A stretch of 64,000 nucleotides of DNA from Flavobacterium enshiense DK69 (GCF_000498495.1 NZ_AVCS01000006.1:186001-250000); one strand, 5' to 3'. Numbered from the stretch's first letter, positions 1 to 8,918 are shown. A program made the numbers and translations. Notes: generated by a model not told the origin, from the letters alone.

Positions 1-906
1 GTTGGCTACGTCATTAACTTCTGCACGTGTTGGAGTCAGGCTGGTGATCATCGTTTCCATCATTTGTGTGGCGATAATTACAGGAATGCGTGCTGTTTTT
101 GCACGATAAACCAATTTTTTCTGGATCAAAGGTACTTCCTGAGCAGGGATTTCAACTCCTAAGTCGCCACGCGCTACCATTAATCCGTCGCAGTAGGCTA
201 CTATTTTGTCGATGTTTTCCACCGCTTCTGGTTTTTCGATTTTAGCGATAACTGGAATTTTGTGAATGGAGTTAGCCGAAATCAAATCTCGTAAATCCTT
301 TAAATCTTCCTGAGTTCGCACAAAGGAAAGTGCAATCCAGTCGACTTCACTTTTAATGGCAAAAAGTGCATCGCGGATGTCTTTTTCGGTCAAGGCCGGT
401 AAGGAAACTTTTGTGTTTGGAAGGTTCACCCCTTTTTTAGATTTTAACGGGCCACCCTGAATTACAACTGCTTCCACTTCTGTGTTTTTGTCGGTTTTGC
501 GAACTTCGAAGATAAGTTTTCCGTCATCCAACAATATGCGTTCCCCCGGATTAACATCCTTAGGAAATTCTTTGTAGTTCATGTAGACTCTCTCTGCAGT
601 TCCCGGGATATCTTCAGCGGTGGTGAAAGTGATGATGTCGCCTTTACTTACCACAACATCTTCTTTCATTACGCCTACACGCAATTTAGGGCCTTGAAGA
701 TCGGCTAAAATGGAGGTGGTGTAACCGTATTCTTTATTCAGTTCCCTGATGATGTCAATGCGTTGTTGTACATCGGTATAATCAGCATGGGAGAAGTTTA
801 TTCTAAAAACATTTACCCCGGCATCTATCATTTCTTTCAGTACCTCTTTAGTACTGCAGGCCGGGCCAAGGGTTGCTACAATTTTTGTCTTTTTTCTTGT
901 TGGCAT
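1..906 (-). CDS. pyk: Pyruvate kinase, N-terminal 302 residues (cut by window edge)
   Basis: Pyruvate kinase makes pyruvate and ATP from phosphoenolpyruvate and ADP in the last step of glycolysis. The frame starts at the ATG complementary to 904-906 (MPTRKKTKIVATLGPACS) and stays open to base 1, so the C-terminal part lies outside the window. Visible family motifs are the N-terminal KIVATLGPA segment, the NFSHADY substrate-binding stretch, the KIEKPEAVENID active-site lysine region and MVARGDLGVE. It is the last gene of the leftward run acpP-fabF-rnc-IPExxxVDY-pyk and begins only 4 bases after the stop of its upstream neighbour, so translation is probably coupled. The identification is firm; only completeness is limited. 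Confidence 0.95.
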   Translation of the reverse strand, partial: MPTRKKTKIVATLGPACSTKEVLKEMIDAGVNVFRINFSHADYTDVQQRIDIIRELNKEYGYTTSILADLQGPKLRVGVMKEDVVVSKGDIITFTTAEDIPGTAERVYMNYKEFPKDVNPGERILLDDGKLIFEVRKTDKNTEVEAVVIQGGPLKSKKGVNLPNTKVSLPALTEKDIRDALFAIKSEVDWIALSFVRTQEDLKDLRDLISANSIHKIPVIAKIEKPEAVENIDKIVAYCDGLMVARGDLGVEIPAQEVPLIQKKLVYRAKTARIPVIIATQMMETMITSLTPTRAEVNDVAN

Positions 907-910
907 TGTA

Positions 911-1396
911 TTAGAAAATTAAATTATTTTTCGATTTCAGTGAATTTTGTTCGATTTTATAAGCTGTTGTAATTTGTTTAATCGTGAGCAATTCATCGAT
1001 TAAATTGTCGGTATCAAAAAAATCGTCGGTATTTTCAATTTTTATGATATAGTCTACTTTCTTGAGTTCGGGAAGCAGAAAAATGTTGGTGGTAATGTCC
1101 AATCCTGTTTCTTCGAATAGGGAAGTGGCTTGGGATTGTTGGGTTACGACAGTAGTTTTGTTGGGGATTAAATTCCAATACAGTTCATGTTTTTCGTCAT
1201 CAAAAACAAAACGGGTGAAATGGCTTTTGCCTTCAGGAATCTGTATGCCGATATCGTTCTTGCTTTTTTCGAAAGAAATAGCCAGTTTCTGATTGATGAA
1301 GTACGCCAGACGGTAATCCTCCAGCGAAGAATGTATCGCGACGAGCTGATAGTCAATCGAAATAAAATCGTCAATCTGGAGTTTGTGGATGGCCAT
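911..1396 (-). CDS. IPExxxVDY family protein
   Basis: This 161-residue protein has the defining motif of the Bacteroidota IPExxxVDY family, seen here as LPELKKVDYIIKI near residue 108. No function is established for the family. There is no signal peptide or membrane segment, so it should be cytosolic. It sits 4 bases upstream of pyk and 92 bases downstream of rnc on the same strand, an arrangement I recall as common in flavobacteria; a link to glycolysis or RNA metabolism is only inference. The ATG start is supported by the typical N-terminus MAIHKLQIDDF. Confidence 0.8.
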   Translation of the reverse strand: MAIHKLQIDDFISIDYQLVAIHSSLEDYRLAYFINQKLAISFEKSKNDIGIQIPEGKSHFTRFVFDDEKHELYWNLIPNKTTVVTQQSQATSLFEETGLDITTNIFLLPELKKVDYIIKIENTDDFFDTDNLIDELLTIKQITTAYKIEQNSLKSKNNLIF

Positions 1397-1488
1397 AGGT
1401 ACTGTTAAAGATAATGTAAATATAGTACATTATAGTCGGAAAATAACAGCAAAACAGCGTTGTTAACGATAATTTAGTGAAGTAGCGA

Positions 1489-2235
1489 TCAGTCGTTGGA
1501 TTTCATTTTTTCCTGAAAAACAAAGTAAGCGCGTTGGGATGCTTTTTCTTCTGCTTTTTTCTTGGAAGTGGCTCGGGCTTTAGCAACTATTTTATTGTCT
1601 ATTTTAAGTTTTACCCCAAAATACTTCACACCTTCGTTTCCGCTATCTTCATATACATCATAGTGGAACGATTTTTTTTCTTTCTGGCACCATTCGATTA
1701 CCAAACTTTTATAGCTGATCACTTTGCCTTCCAGTTTAGCAATATCCACATAAGGAAGAATCACTTTTTTATGGATGAATTTTTCGCAATATGCAAAGCC
1801 GCGGTCAAGGTAAATGGCGCCTATCAATGCTTCGAAAAGATTCCCGTGAATGTTTTCGCCAAAGTGCTGAGTGGCTACCTTGCTTTCAACGTGTTTGATA
1901 AGATTCAGGTCTTTTCCCAATTCGTTCAGGTGATCGCGGCTGACAATCTTCGAACGCATCTTGGTTAGATAGCCTTCGTCTCCGGTGGGTACTTCGTTAA
2001 AAAGGTGCGCGGCAATAACAGAACCCAGCATTGCATCGCCCAGGAATTCCAATCGCTCGTAATTAATGGGGTTTCCTTTTTCGTCCACTTTATTTAACGA
2101 GCGATGGGTAAAAGCTTTACGGTAATTGCTCAAATCGAGCGGTTGAAAGCCTAGTATTTTATGGATGGCATCAAAAAAAATCCCGTCTTCTGGAGAGCGG
2201 GAATTTGAAAATATTTTCTTGATGATTCTCTTCAT
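1489..2235 (-). CDS. rnc: Ribonuclease III
   Basis: RNase III cleaves double-stranded RNA during rRNA maturation and mRNA turnover. The 248 residues contain the catalytic domain with the signature ERLEFLGDAML (E60, E63, D67), the second metal-site segment NLFEALIGAIYLD, and a C-terminal dsRNA-binding domain from about residue 165 (SYKSLVIEWCQ) to the end. The catalytic Glu of the second site is present (E135), but the position of the E. coli Asp114 is Asn132; I believe this exchange is frequent in Bacteroidota. The gene starts 9 bases after fabF stops, so the two are co-transcribed. Confidence 0.96.
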   Translation of the reverse strand: MKRIIKKIFSNSRSPEDGIFFDAIHKILGFQPLDLSNYRKAFTHRSLNKVDEKGNPINYERLEFLGDAMLGSVIAAHLFNEVPTGDEGYLTKMRSKIVSRDHLNELGKDLNLIKHVESKVATQHFGENIHGNLFEALIGAIYLDRGFAYCEKFIHKKVILPYVDIAKLEGKVISYKSLVIEWCQKEKKSFHYDVYEDSGNEGVKYFGVKLKIDNKIVAKARATSKKKAEEKASQRAYFVFQEKMKSND

Positions 2236-2244
2236 GGCAAACGA

Positions 2245-3498
2245 TTACTCTTCAATTTTTTTAAATAGAACGCATGCGTTGTGACCACCAAAACCAAACG
2301 TGTTGCTCATAGCAACTTTTACGTCTCTTTTTTGCGGTTTGTTCAGCGTTAAATTTAAACTTGGGTCAATGTTTTCGTCTACAGTCGAGTGGTTAATTGT
2401 TGGCGGGACAATACCGTGTTTCATTGCTAAGATAGAAGCAATAGCTTCGATAGCTCCGGCAGCGCCAAGCAAGTGACCTGTCATTGATTTTGTCGAGTTG
2501 ATATTGATGTTTTTAGCATGTTCACCGAAAACAGCGCTGATTGCTTTTAATTCAGCAACGTCACCAAGCGGAGTAGAAGTTCCGTGCGTGTTGATGTGAT
2601 CAACTTCTTCCGGTTTCATGCCTGCATCACGCAATGTGTTGTTCATTACAGCAATTACACCGATTCCTTCCGGATGTGGAGCTGTTAAATGGTAAGCGTC
2701 GGATGACATTCCTCCACCGCCGATTTCGCAATAGATTTTTGCGCCACGGGCTTTAGCATGTTCGTATTCTTCCAATACCAATGCACCTGCTCCTTCGCCT
2801 AATACGAATCCGTCGCGGGTAGCATCGAATGGTCTTGATGCGGTTTCCGGACTCTCGTTTCGGGTTGATAAAGCATGCATGGAGTTGAATCCGCCCATTC
2901 CGGCAATAGTTACGGCTGCTTCAGATCCTCCGGAAATGATAACGTCGCACATTCCCAAACGGATGTAGTTGAAAGCGTCAATTAATGCATTAGCAGAAGA
3001 TGCACATGCAGAAACAGTAGTATAGTTAGGGCCCATAAAGCCGTTACGCATGGAAATGTGCGCAGGGGCAATATCGGCAATCATTTTTGGTATGAAGAAT
3101 GGATTGAATTTAGGAGTTCCGTCGCCTTTAGCGTAGTACATAACCTCTTCCTGGAAAGTTTCCAATCCTCCGATTCCGGCTCCCCAAATAACGCCAACGC
3201 GATATTTGTCTACATTTTCACCAGTAATTCCGGCATCTTTAATAGCCTCGTCGCTGGCAGCAATGGCATATTGCGCAAATTTATCCAATCTACGAGCTTC
3301 TTTACGATCCATATACGTTTCGATGTTGAAGTTTTTCACTTCACATGCGAATTTTGTCTTGTGTTTTTCGGTATCGTAATATGTTATTGGGGCAGCGCCG
3401 CTTCTTCCATTAACCAAACCATCCCAATATTCTTCGATGGAATTTCCAATGGGTGTAAGAGCGCCTAAACCTGTTACTACAACTCGTTTTAATGCCAT
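2245..3498 (-). CDS. fabF: Beta-ketoacyl-ACP synthase II
   Basis: FabF condenses malonyl-ACP with acyl-ACP in the elongation step of type II fatty acid synthesis. The 417-residue length is typical. The Cys-His-His triad is visible: Cys165 in VSACASSAN, a His in NTHGTSTPLGD and a His in MTGHLLGAAG. The glycine-rich C-terminus NTFGFGGHN is also standard. It follows acpP after a 177-base spacer holding three hairpins and is followed by rnc with a 9-base gap, the arrangement expected for an acpP-fabF-rnc operon. Condensing enzyme and carrier protein act together in the cytosol. Confidence 0.97.
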   Translation of the reverse strand: MALKRVVVTGLGALTPIGNSIEEYWDGLVNGRSGAAPITYYDTEKHKTKFACEVKNFNIETYMDRKEARRLDKFAQYAIAASDEAIKDAGITGENVDKYRVGVIWGAGIGGLETFQEEVMYYAKGDGTPKFNPFFIPKMIADIAPAHISMRNGFMGPNYTTVSACASSANALIDAFNYIRLGMCDVIISGGSEAAVTIAGMGGFNSMHALSTRNESPETASRPFDATRDGFVLGEGAGALVLEEYEHAKARGAKIYCEIGGGGMSSDAYHLTAPHPEGIGVIAVMNNTLRDAGMKPEEVDHINTHGTSTPLGDVAELKAISAVFGEHAKNININSTKSMTGHLLGAAGAIEAIASILAMKHGIVPPTINHSTVDENIDPSLNLTLNKPQKRDVKVAMSNTFGFGGHNACVLFKKIEE

Positions 3499-3532
3499 AA
3501 TATATTTTTTACAATGTATTTAAACAAATAAT

Positions 3533-3659
3533 ACCCATGTTGCTTTTTCTAGTCTGTAAAGGAAACATGGGTACTATGGATTGTATTTTTTTGATTGCTT
3601 CCAATCAGTTTTTTTCAGATGGAAAAATAATAACACCCATGCATTCCGGAGAATGCATG
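3533..3659 (-). promoter_or_regulatory. Three stacked hairpins between acpP and fabF
   Basis: In the leftward transcript the spacer after acpP folds into three perfect hairpins: 3638-3659 (9-bp arms, 4-base loop), 3592-3607 (TGATTG/CAATCA, 4-base loop) and 3533-3572 (ACCCATGTT/AACATGGGT, 22-base loop). The first and third are each followed by a similar GGGT-TTATT run, so each could act as a weak terminator. Their CATGGGT and ACCCATG parts could also pair with each other. A role in making acpP more abundant than fabF is inference. Confidence 0.5.
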
Positions 3660-3675
3660 AGGTTTATGTAAGTTA

Positions 3676-3912
3676 TTATTTTTTAGCTTCTTCGATGTAA
3701 GAAATAGCTTGACCAACAGTAGCAATGTTTTCAGCTTGATCGTCTGGGATTTGAATATCAAATTCTTTTTCGAACTCCATGATAAGCTCAACAGTGTCTA
3801 ATGAATCAGCTCCTAAGTCGTTTGTGAAGCTAGCTTCAGTTACAACTTCATTTTCGTCAACACCTAATTTGTCTACGATAATCGCTTTTACTCTTGATGC
3901 AATGTCTGACAT
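3676..3912 (-). CDS. acpP: Acyl carrier protein
   Basis: This 78-residue acidic protein carries growing acyl chains on a 4'-phosphopantetheine arm. The attachment serine is Ser37 in the motif [12 protein letters not shown]. Length, acidity and the helix pattern match ACP. It is the first gene of the acpP-fabF-rnc run and has its own Bacteroidota-type promoter just upstream. The hairpins after its stop codon may partly separate its expression from that of fabF, as expected for a very abundant protein. Confidence 0.97.
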   Translation of the reverse strand: MSDIASRVKAIIVDKLGVDENEVVTEASFTNDLGADSLDTVELIMEFEKEFDIQIPDDQAENIATVGQAISYIEEAKK

Positions 3913-3941
3913 AATCTTTGATTTTAAATTTAAATTGTTGG

Positions 3942-3970
3942 CAAAAATAAAAAACTTTATTTTAAAACAA
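3942..3970 (-). promoter_or_regulatory. Promoter of acpP operon (Bacteroidota type)
   Basis: On the minus strand the bases complementary to 3942-3949 read TATTTTTG, an exact match to the Bacteroidota -7 consensus TAnnTTTG. A TTG that can serve as the -33 element is complementary to 3968-3970, 18 bases further upstream. The start codon of acpP is about 30 bases downstream, leaving a short leader. Confidence 0.65.
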
Positions 3971-4113
3971 CGGTTTACTGAAAAAATGTGACTACGAAAT
4001 TAAAAAAAATAATTTTATAAAGTCTCTTAATTTTTATTTATTATCGTTTATTATTCTTTTTTTTGCACTGTGAAAACGATGGTTTTCCGTCTATTTAAAT
4101 GTTAGAGGGTCAG

Positions 4114-4677
4114 ATGAAAAAAATAGTGATTTTTGCTTCCGGTTCCGGTTCGAATGCCGAAAATATCATACTGCATTTCAAAAATAACCAAAAGGCTGAT
4201 GTGGTTGCGGTATTAACGAACAATGCAAAGGCTAAAGTTATAGAAAGGGCTGAAAACCATGGTGTTTCTGCAATAGTTTTTGATAAAGCTGAGTTAGCCG
4301 ACGGAACGGTTTCGCGAAAAGTTAACGAGCTGCAGCCGGATCTGATCGTGTTGGCTGGATTCCTTCTGATGTTTCCTAACGAGATTATTGAAAACTATAC
4401 GGATAAAGTCATTAATATCCACCCGGCCTTATTGCCAAAATACGGTGGAAAAGGAATGTACGGCATGAAAGTGCATCAGACGGTTTTAGATAATAAGGAT
4501 GCAGAAACCGGTATCACGATTCATTATGTAAATGAAAAATATGACGAGGGAGCAATAATTTTTCAGGCTACCACTTCAATTGAAGACTGTACTGTGCCGG
4601 AAGAAATCGCTGAAAAAGTTCATGAATTGGAATATAGGCATTTCCCGGAAGTAATCGAAAAACTGCTATCCCATTAA
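4114..4677 (+). CDS. purN: Phosphoribosylglycinamide formyltransferase
   Basis: PurN transfers a formyl group from 10-formyl-tetrahydrofolate to glycinamide ribonucleotide, the third step of purine synthesis. The start at 4114 gives MKKIVIFASGSGSNAENI, which aligns with the family N-terminus; an in-frame ATG at 4099 would add five poorly conserved residues, and GAGG at about 4104-4107 is placed to serve the later start. The folate and active-site segment INIHPALLPKYGG with its Asn-His pair is present, as is the later aspartate region NEKYDEGAII. The protein is 187 residues. rnhA follows 9 bases later. Confidence 0.95.
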   Translation: MKKIVIFASGSGSNAENIILHFKNNQKADVVAVLTNNAKAKVIERAENHGVSAIVFDKAELADGTVSRKVNELQPDLIVLAGFLLMFPNEIIENYTDKVINIHPALLPKYGGKGMYGMKVHQTVLDNKDAETGITIHYVNEKYDEGAIIFQATTSIEDCTVPEEIAEKVHELEYRHFPEVIEKLLSH

Positions 4678-4686
4678 TCAAAAGTA

Positions 4687-5169
4687 TTGAAATCCTACGA
4701 AGTACATATTTATACCGATGGCGCATCCAAGGGAAATCCTGGGCCTGCTGGTTATGGTGTGATCATGGAAATGGTAGGGACTCCTTATAAAAAAGAATTT
4801 TACGAAGGTTTCCGGTTGTCGACCAATAACAGGATGGAGCTGCTGGCAGTTATCGTGGGTCTGGAGAAATTAAAAAAGCAGGGGACAGCCGTTTTGATAA
4901 CATCAGATTCCAAATATGTGATCGATTCGGTTCTGAAAGGTTGGGTTTTCGGTTGGGAAAAGAAAAATTTCGCAGGAAAGAAAAATCCTGATTTATGGAT
5001 GCGTTTTCTTAAAATTTACCGCAAGCATCAGGTTGATTTTCGATGGATTAAAGGACATAGCAGTCATCCTCAAAACGAGCGTTGCGACGCTTTGGCAGTA
5101 ATGGCTTCACAACAAGAGAAGCTTTCTGTTGATTTTTTTTATGAAAAAGAAGAAGGTCAGTTGCTTTGA
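4687..5169 (+). CDS. rnhA: Ribonuclease HI
   Basis: RNase HI removes RNA from RNA-DNA hybrids. The 160-residue protein starts with TTG at 4687, the only start that keeps the whole first beta strand. All four carboxylates of the active site can be seen: Asp11 (YTDGASKGNPGPAGYG), Glu51 (NRMELLAVI), Asp74 (ITSDSKYVID) and Asp134 (ERCDALA), with the basic-handle region GWVFGWEKKNF. It lies 9 bases after purN, so the two are probably co-transcribed although functionally unrelated. Confidence 0.95.
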   Translation: MKSYEVHIYTDGASKGNPGPAGYGVIMEMVGTPYKKEFYEGFRLSTNNRMELLAVIVGLEKLKKQGTAVLITSDSKYVIDSVLKGWVFGWEKKNFAGKKNPDLWMRFLKIYRKHQVDFRWIKGHSSHPQNERCDALAVMASQQEKLSVDFFYEKEEGQLL

Positions 5170-5187
5170 TTTTTATAACTTTAAGGG

Positions 5188-5808
5188 ATGAAATGGTCCC
5201 TGTCATATCTATTTTACTCGCTTTTTTGTCTTTTGATGGGTTTTTGTGCCCATTCACAGAAAAAAACGGAACTCGCCCTTGACAAAGAGGGCATAAAAAT
5301 TTATTTGACCAAATTTGACACCACTGCTTTTAGGGAATACAAGGCTGTTATGACGGTTCATGCCAACATTGATACCATCGTAAAACAGCTGATTGATGTA
5401 AAAAGTCTTCAGAAATGGAATTTTAAAAACCGGCACAGTGAGTTGGTGAAAAAGGTTTCAGATACCAGCTGGATATTTTATATAGTACATCATTTAGGAT
5501 GGCCAATACAAGAGCGGGATAATGTTTCCCGGGTTACGTTAATAAACAAAGGAAACGAACGAATCATTACCATAACTCCTGATAATAGGCTGTTGAAAGA
5601 AAAAGAAGGTCGTGTCCGGTTAACTAATTTTAAGGGTTTTTGGTATTTAAAACGGATTGATGCCAAGCAAACATTGGTGATCCAACAAGTTTACGGTGAC
5701 CCCGGAGGAATGATTCCGGCCTTTATGGTTAATATGGTGGTAACCAAGGGTCCGTTCGATTCTTTTAAAGCGCTTAGGCGGCACGTCGAAAATCTTAACA
5801 AAAAATAG
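5188..5808 (+). CDS. Exported START-like lipid-binding domain protein
   Basis: The 206-residue protein begins with a hydrophobic signal sequence (residues 1-24, ending FCAHSQ) that fits signal peptidase I processing, so the mature protein is probably periplasmic. The rest resembles the START/SRPBCC fold, with a typical pattern around WNFKNRHSELVKK, VHHLGWPIQERDNVSRV and the C-terminal helix GPFDSFKALRRHVE. START domains enclose lipids or other hydrophobic ligands; the ligand here is unknown. It follows rnhA by 18 bases. The fold call rests on pattern recognition and needs a profile search. Confidence 0.6.
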   Translation: MKWSLSYLFYSLFCLLMGFCAHSQKKTELALDKEGIKIYLTKFDTTAFREYKAVMTVHANIDTIVKQLIDVKSLQKWNFKNRHSELVKKVSDTSWIFYIVHHLGWPIQERDNVSRVTLINKGNERIITITPDNRLLKEKEGRVRLTNFKGFWYLKRIDAKQTLVIQQVYGDPGGMIPAFMVNMVVTKGPFDSFKALRRHVENLNKK

Positions 5809-5865
5809 GCTTTTTAGAACGAAAACTATGTCGTACATTTGCTCCTTCAAAAGTAGGATCATTTT

Positions 5866-6795
5866 ATGAACAAATTATTGATTGTAGGGACGGTAGCGTT
5901 TGATGCCATTGAAACACCTTTCGGGAAAACCGATAAAATTTTAGGTGGGGCAGGAACATATATCGGACTTTCAGCTTCTCATTTCAACCTGAAATCAGCC
6001 ATTGTTTCCGTAGTAGGAGACGATTTTCCACAAGAATATTTAGATTTATTAAAAGCCAAAAATATTGATATTTCAGGTCTTGAAGTGGTTCAGGGCGGAA
6101 AAACATTCTTTTGGAGCGGTCGTTACCACAACGATTTGAATTCCAGAGACACTTTGGATACCCAATTGAACGTATTGGCAGATTTTCAGCCGAAAGTTCC
6201 GGCTGATTTCAAGAACGCTGATGTGGTAATGCTTGGGAATTTACATCCATTAGTTCAAAGCAGCGTTTTGGATCAGATGGAGACACAACCAAAATTAGTT
6301 GTTTTGGATACCATGAATTTTTGGATGGATTGTGCATTACCGGAATTGTTGGACGTAATCAAACGCGTAGACGTGATTACAATCAACGATGAAGAAGCGC
6401 GTCAGTTGTCTGGAGAGTATTCATTGGTGAAAGCTGCTGCTAAAATTCATGAGATGGGGCCGAAATACGTGGTAATCAAAAAAGGAGAACACGGGGCTTT
6501 ACTTTTCAATAGCGATAAAGTGTTTTTTGCACCGGCATTGCCTTTGGAAGAAGTGTTTGACCCGACAGGAGCCGGCGATACATTCGCAGGAGGTTTCGCA
6601 GGGTTTATCACACAAAGCGAAAACATTTCGTTTGACAACATGAAAAACGCCATTATTTACGGTTCAAATTTAGCCTCCTTCTGTGTGGAGAAATTCGGAA
6701 CGGAAAGAATGGAAAAGTTACAGAAAGAGGAGGTTTCGGCTCGTTTACGACAGTTTAAGGCCTTAACACAATTTGACATTGCGCTGGAAAACTAG
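5866..6795 (+). CDS. PfkB-family carbohydrate or nucleoside kinase
   Basis: This 309-residue cytosolic kinase has the PfkB family features: the N-terminal glycine-rich segment GGAGTYIGLSASHF and the C-terminal signature DPTGAGDTFAGGFAGF, whose Asp is the catalytic base. The substrate cannot be fixed from sequence; ribokinase-like and adenosine kinase-like enzymes share these motifs. It lies 65 bases upstream of a PurF-type enzyme, a neighbourhood I recall as conserved in flavobacteria, so a nucleoside or ribose-related substrate is a reasonable inference. Confidence 0.85.
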   Translation: MNKLLIVGTVAFDAIETPFGKTDKILGGAGTYIGLSASHFNLKSAIVSVVGDDFPQEYLDLLKAKNIDISGLEVVQGGKTFFWSGRYHNDLNSRDTLDTQLNVLADFQPKVPADFKNADVVMLGNLHPLVQSSVLDQMETQPKLVVLDTMNFWMDCALPELLDVIKRVDVITINDEEARQLSGEYSLVKAAAKIHEMGPKYVVIKKGEHGALLFNSDKVFFAPALPLEEVFDPTGAGDTFAGGFAGFITQSENISFDNMKNAIIYGSNLASFCVEKFGTERMEKLQKEEVSARLRQFKALTQFDIALEN

Positions 6796-6860
6796 CACTT
6801 ACATACGAGCCTCGGAAACGGGGCTCTTTTGATTAATAAACAACACAACACACAATAATT

Positions 6861-8759
6861 ATGAGCGACGCTTTAAAACACGAGTGTGGCATTGCACTTT
6901 TAAGATTGAAAAAGCCATTGGAATTCTACAAAGAAAAATATGGCACCGCTTTTTATGGGGTACAGAAAATGTACCTTTTAATGGAAAAACAGCACAACCG
7001 CGGTCAGGACGGAGCAGGTCTTGCCAGCATTAAACTGGATATGGAACCCGGAGAGCGCTACATTAGCCGTGTGCGTTCCAATCAGGCGCAACCTATTCAG
7101 GATATTTTCGCACAAATTAATCAGCGTATCAACGAAGAAATGAAACAGAACCCTGAATATCAGGATAATGTTGCACTTCAAAAAGAGAACGTTCCCTATA
7201 TTGGCGAATTGTTTTTAGGACACGTTCGTTACGGGACTTTCGGTAAAAACAGCATAGAAAGTGTTCACCCGTTTTTGCGTCAGAACAATTGGATGCATCG
7301 TAATCTGATTGTGGCCGGAAACTTCAATATGACTAACGTAAAAGAACTTTTCCAAGATCTGGTACGTTTGGGTCAGCATCCGAAAGAAATGGCGGATACC
7401 GTTACAGTAATGGAAAAAATCGGTCATTTTCTTGATGATGAAGTTGATGAATTGTACAAGGATTGTAAAAACGAAGGTTTAAGTAAAAGAGAAGCTTCTC
7501 CTGTTATTGCCGAGAGATTGGATGTAGGAAGAATTTTAAGAAGAGCTTCCAAAAACTGGGATGGCGGTTATGCCATGGCAGGATTATTAGGTCACGGAGA
7601 CGCTTTTGTAACTCGTGATCCGGCAGGAATTCGTCCGGCGTTTTATTATGAGGATGAGGAAATCGTGGTGGTAGCTTCAGAGCGACCGGTTATTCAGACC
7701 GTTTTCAATGTACCATTCGAATCCATTAAGGAAATCACACCGGGGCATGCCATTATCGTTAAAAAAGACGGTCGTGTAATCGATGAGCAAATCCGTGAAG
7801 CTCTGCCATTGAAAGCCTGTTCGTTTGAGAGAATCTATTTCTCCCGTGGTAGTGATGCCGAAATTTATCAGGAACGTAAGGATTTAGGAAAATTAATCAT
7901 GCCAGCGGTTTTGGAAGCGGTTGAAAATGATACGGACAGCACCGTTTTTTCCTATATTCCGAACACGGCAGAAACTTCATTCTACGGAATGGTTGAGGCG
8001 GCCAATGATTTCTTGAATCAAAGGAAAATTGCTGATATTTTAGCCAATAAAGATTCACTTTCCGCAGAAAAATTACAGGAAATTTTGTCGGTGAAATTAC
8101 GCTCGGAGAAGATTGCGATTAAAGACGTGAAATTGCGTACTTTCATTACAGAAGACAGTAGTCGTGATGATATGGTGGCACACGTATATGATGTGACATA
8201 TGGAGTGATTAAACCAACTGATAATTTGGTTATCATCGATGACAGTATCGTTCGCGGAACTACCCTGCAGAAAAGTATCATCAAAATGATGGATCGTCTG
8301 AATCCGAAAAGGCTTGTTATTGTTTCATCGGCACCGCAAATCCGCTATCCGGACTGTTACGGAATCGATATGGCAAAACTGGAAGGTTTAGTAGCGTTCC
8401 GTGCGGCAATGGAATTGTTGAAAGAGCGTAATTTAATGCATATTGTTGAAGACGTTTATAAGAAGTCTAAAGCACAAGAGAATTTCCATGACAGTGAGGT
8501 GGTGAATTACGTAAAAGAGATTTATGCGCCGTTCACCGATCAAGAGATTTCAGATAAAATCGCTCAGATGTTAACTGAAAGTACGGTTAAAACAGAAGTT
8601 AAAATCATCTTCCAAACGGTTGAAAATTTACATAAGGCATGTCCTAAAAACTTAGGAGACTGGTACTTCACAGGAAATTATCCAACGGATGGTGGTAATC
8701 GCGTGGTGAATCGTGCCTTCATGAATTTCTATGAAGGTAAAGATGCGCGCGCTTACTAA
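6861..8759 (+). CDS. purF: Amidophosphoribosyltransferase (long Bacteroidota form)
   Basis: PurF makes phosphoribosylamine from PRPP and glutamine, the committed step of purine synthesis. The N-terminal glutaminase nucleophile would be Cys9 in MSDALKHECGIALL, implying removal of an eight-residue propeptide, as in the B. subtilis type. Other glutaminase motifs are NRGQDGAG and GHVRYGTFG. The PRPP-binding loop VIIDDSIVRGTT is near residue 460. At 632 residues it is clearly longer than the usual 470-510, with an insertion around residues 70-115 and a C-terminal extension after about residue 540. The preceding PfkB kinase and the nearby purN fit a purine neighbourhood. Confidence 0.88.
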   Translation: MSDALKHECGIALLRLKKPLEFYKEKYGTAFYGVQKMYLLMEKQHNRGQDGAGLASIKLDMEPGERYISRVRSNQAQPIQDIFAQINQRINEEMKQNPEYQDNVALQKENVPYIGELFLGHVRYGTFGKNSIESVHPFLRQNNWMHRNLIVAGNFNMTNVKELFQDLVRLGQHPKEMADTVTVMEKIGHFLDDEVDELYKDCKNEGLSKREASPVIAERLDVGRILRRASKNWDGGYAMAGLLGHGDAFVTRDPAGIRPAFYYEDEEIVVVASERPVIQTVFNVPFESIKEITPGHAIIVKKDGRVIDEQIREALPLKACSFERIYFSRGSDAEIYQERKDLGKLIMPAVLEAVENDTDSTVFSYIPNTAETSFYGMVEAANDFLNQRKIADILANKDSLSAEKLQEILSVKLRSEKIAIKDVKLRTFITEDSSRDDMVAHVYDVTYGVIKPTDNLVIIDDSIVRGTTLQKSIIKMMDRLNPKRLVIVSSAPQIRYPDCYGIDMAKLEGLVAFRAAMELLKERNLMHIVEDVYKKSKAQENFHDSEVVNYVKEIYAPFTDQEISDKIAQMLTESTVKTEVKIIFQTVENLHKACPKNLGDWYFTGNYPTDGGNRVVNRAFMNFYEGKDARAY

Positions 8760-8834
8760 AAATCTTACAAAAATACCGTTCGTCGATTTTATTTGCATTT
8801 CGTCAGTTTTTTTTGAAAGATGAAAAGCATCGCA

Positions 8835-8918
8835 ATACATTCGTACTACCATAGCATTAGTAGGTTAAGTTTATGGTAGATTTGGGGCAAAAAGGGTGGA
8901 AGCAATTCCACCTTTTTT
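8835..8918 (+). ncRNA. Candidate small structured RNA, copy 1
   Basis: This element has an 8-bp hairpin (8846-8853 with 8872-8879, 18-base loop) followed by an intrinsic terminator: GGTGGAA (8895-8901), a GCAA tetraloop and TTCCACC (8906-8912), then six T. It is nearly identical to a second copy 212 bases downstream. It contains no plausible coding frame. The structure fits a short terminated transcript; it could also serve as the purF terminator. No Rfam family is assigned. Confidence 0.5.

Noticed and set aside
1534..1968. 144-residue rightward frame opposite rnc
   Set aside because: Phe-rich antisense frame overlapping a confirmed RNase III gene; no start context or motif.
4099..4113. ATG at 4099 as the purN start
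   Set aside because: The later ATG at 4114 matches the PurN N-terminus and has GAGG just upstream.
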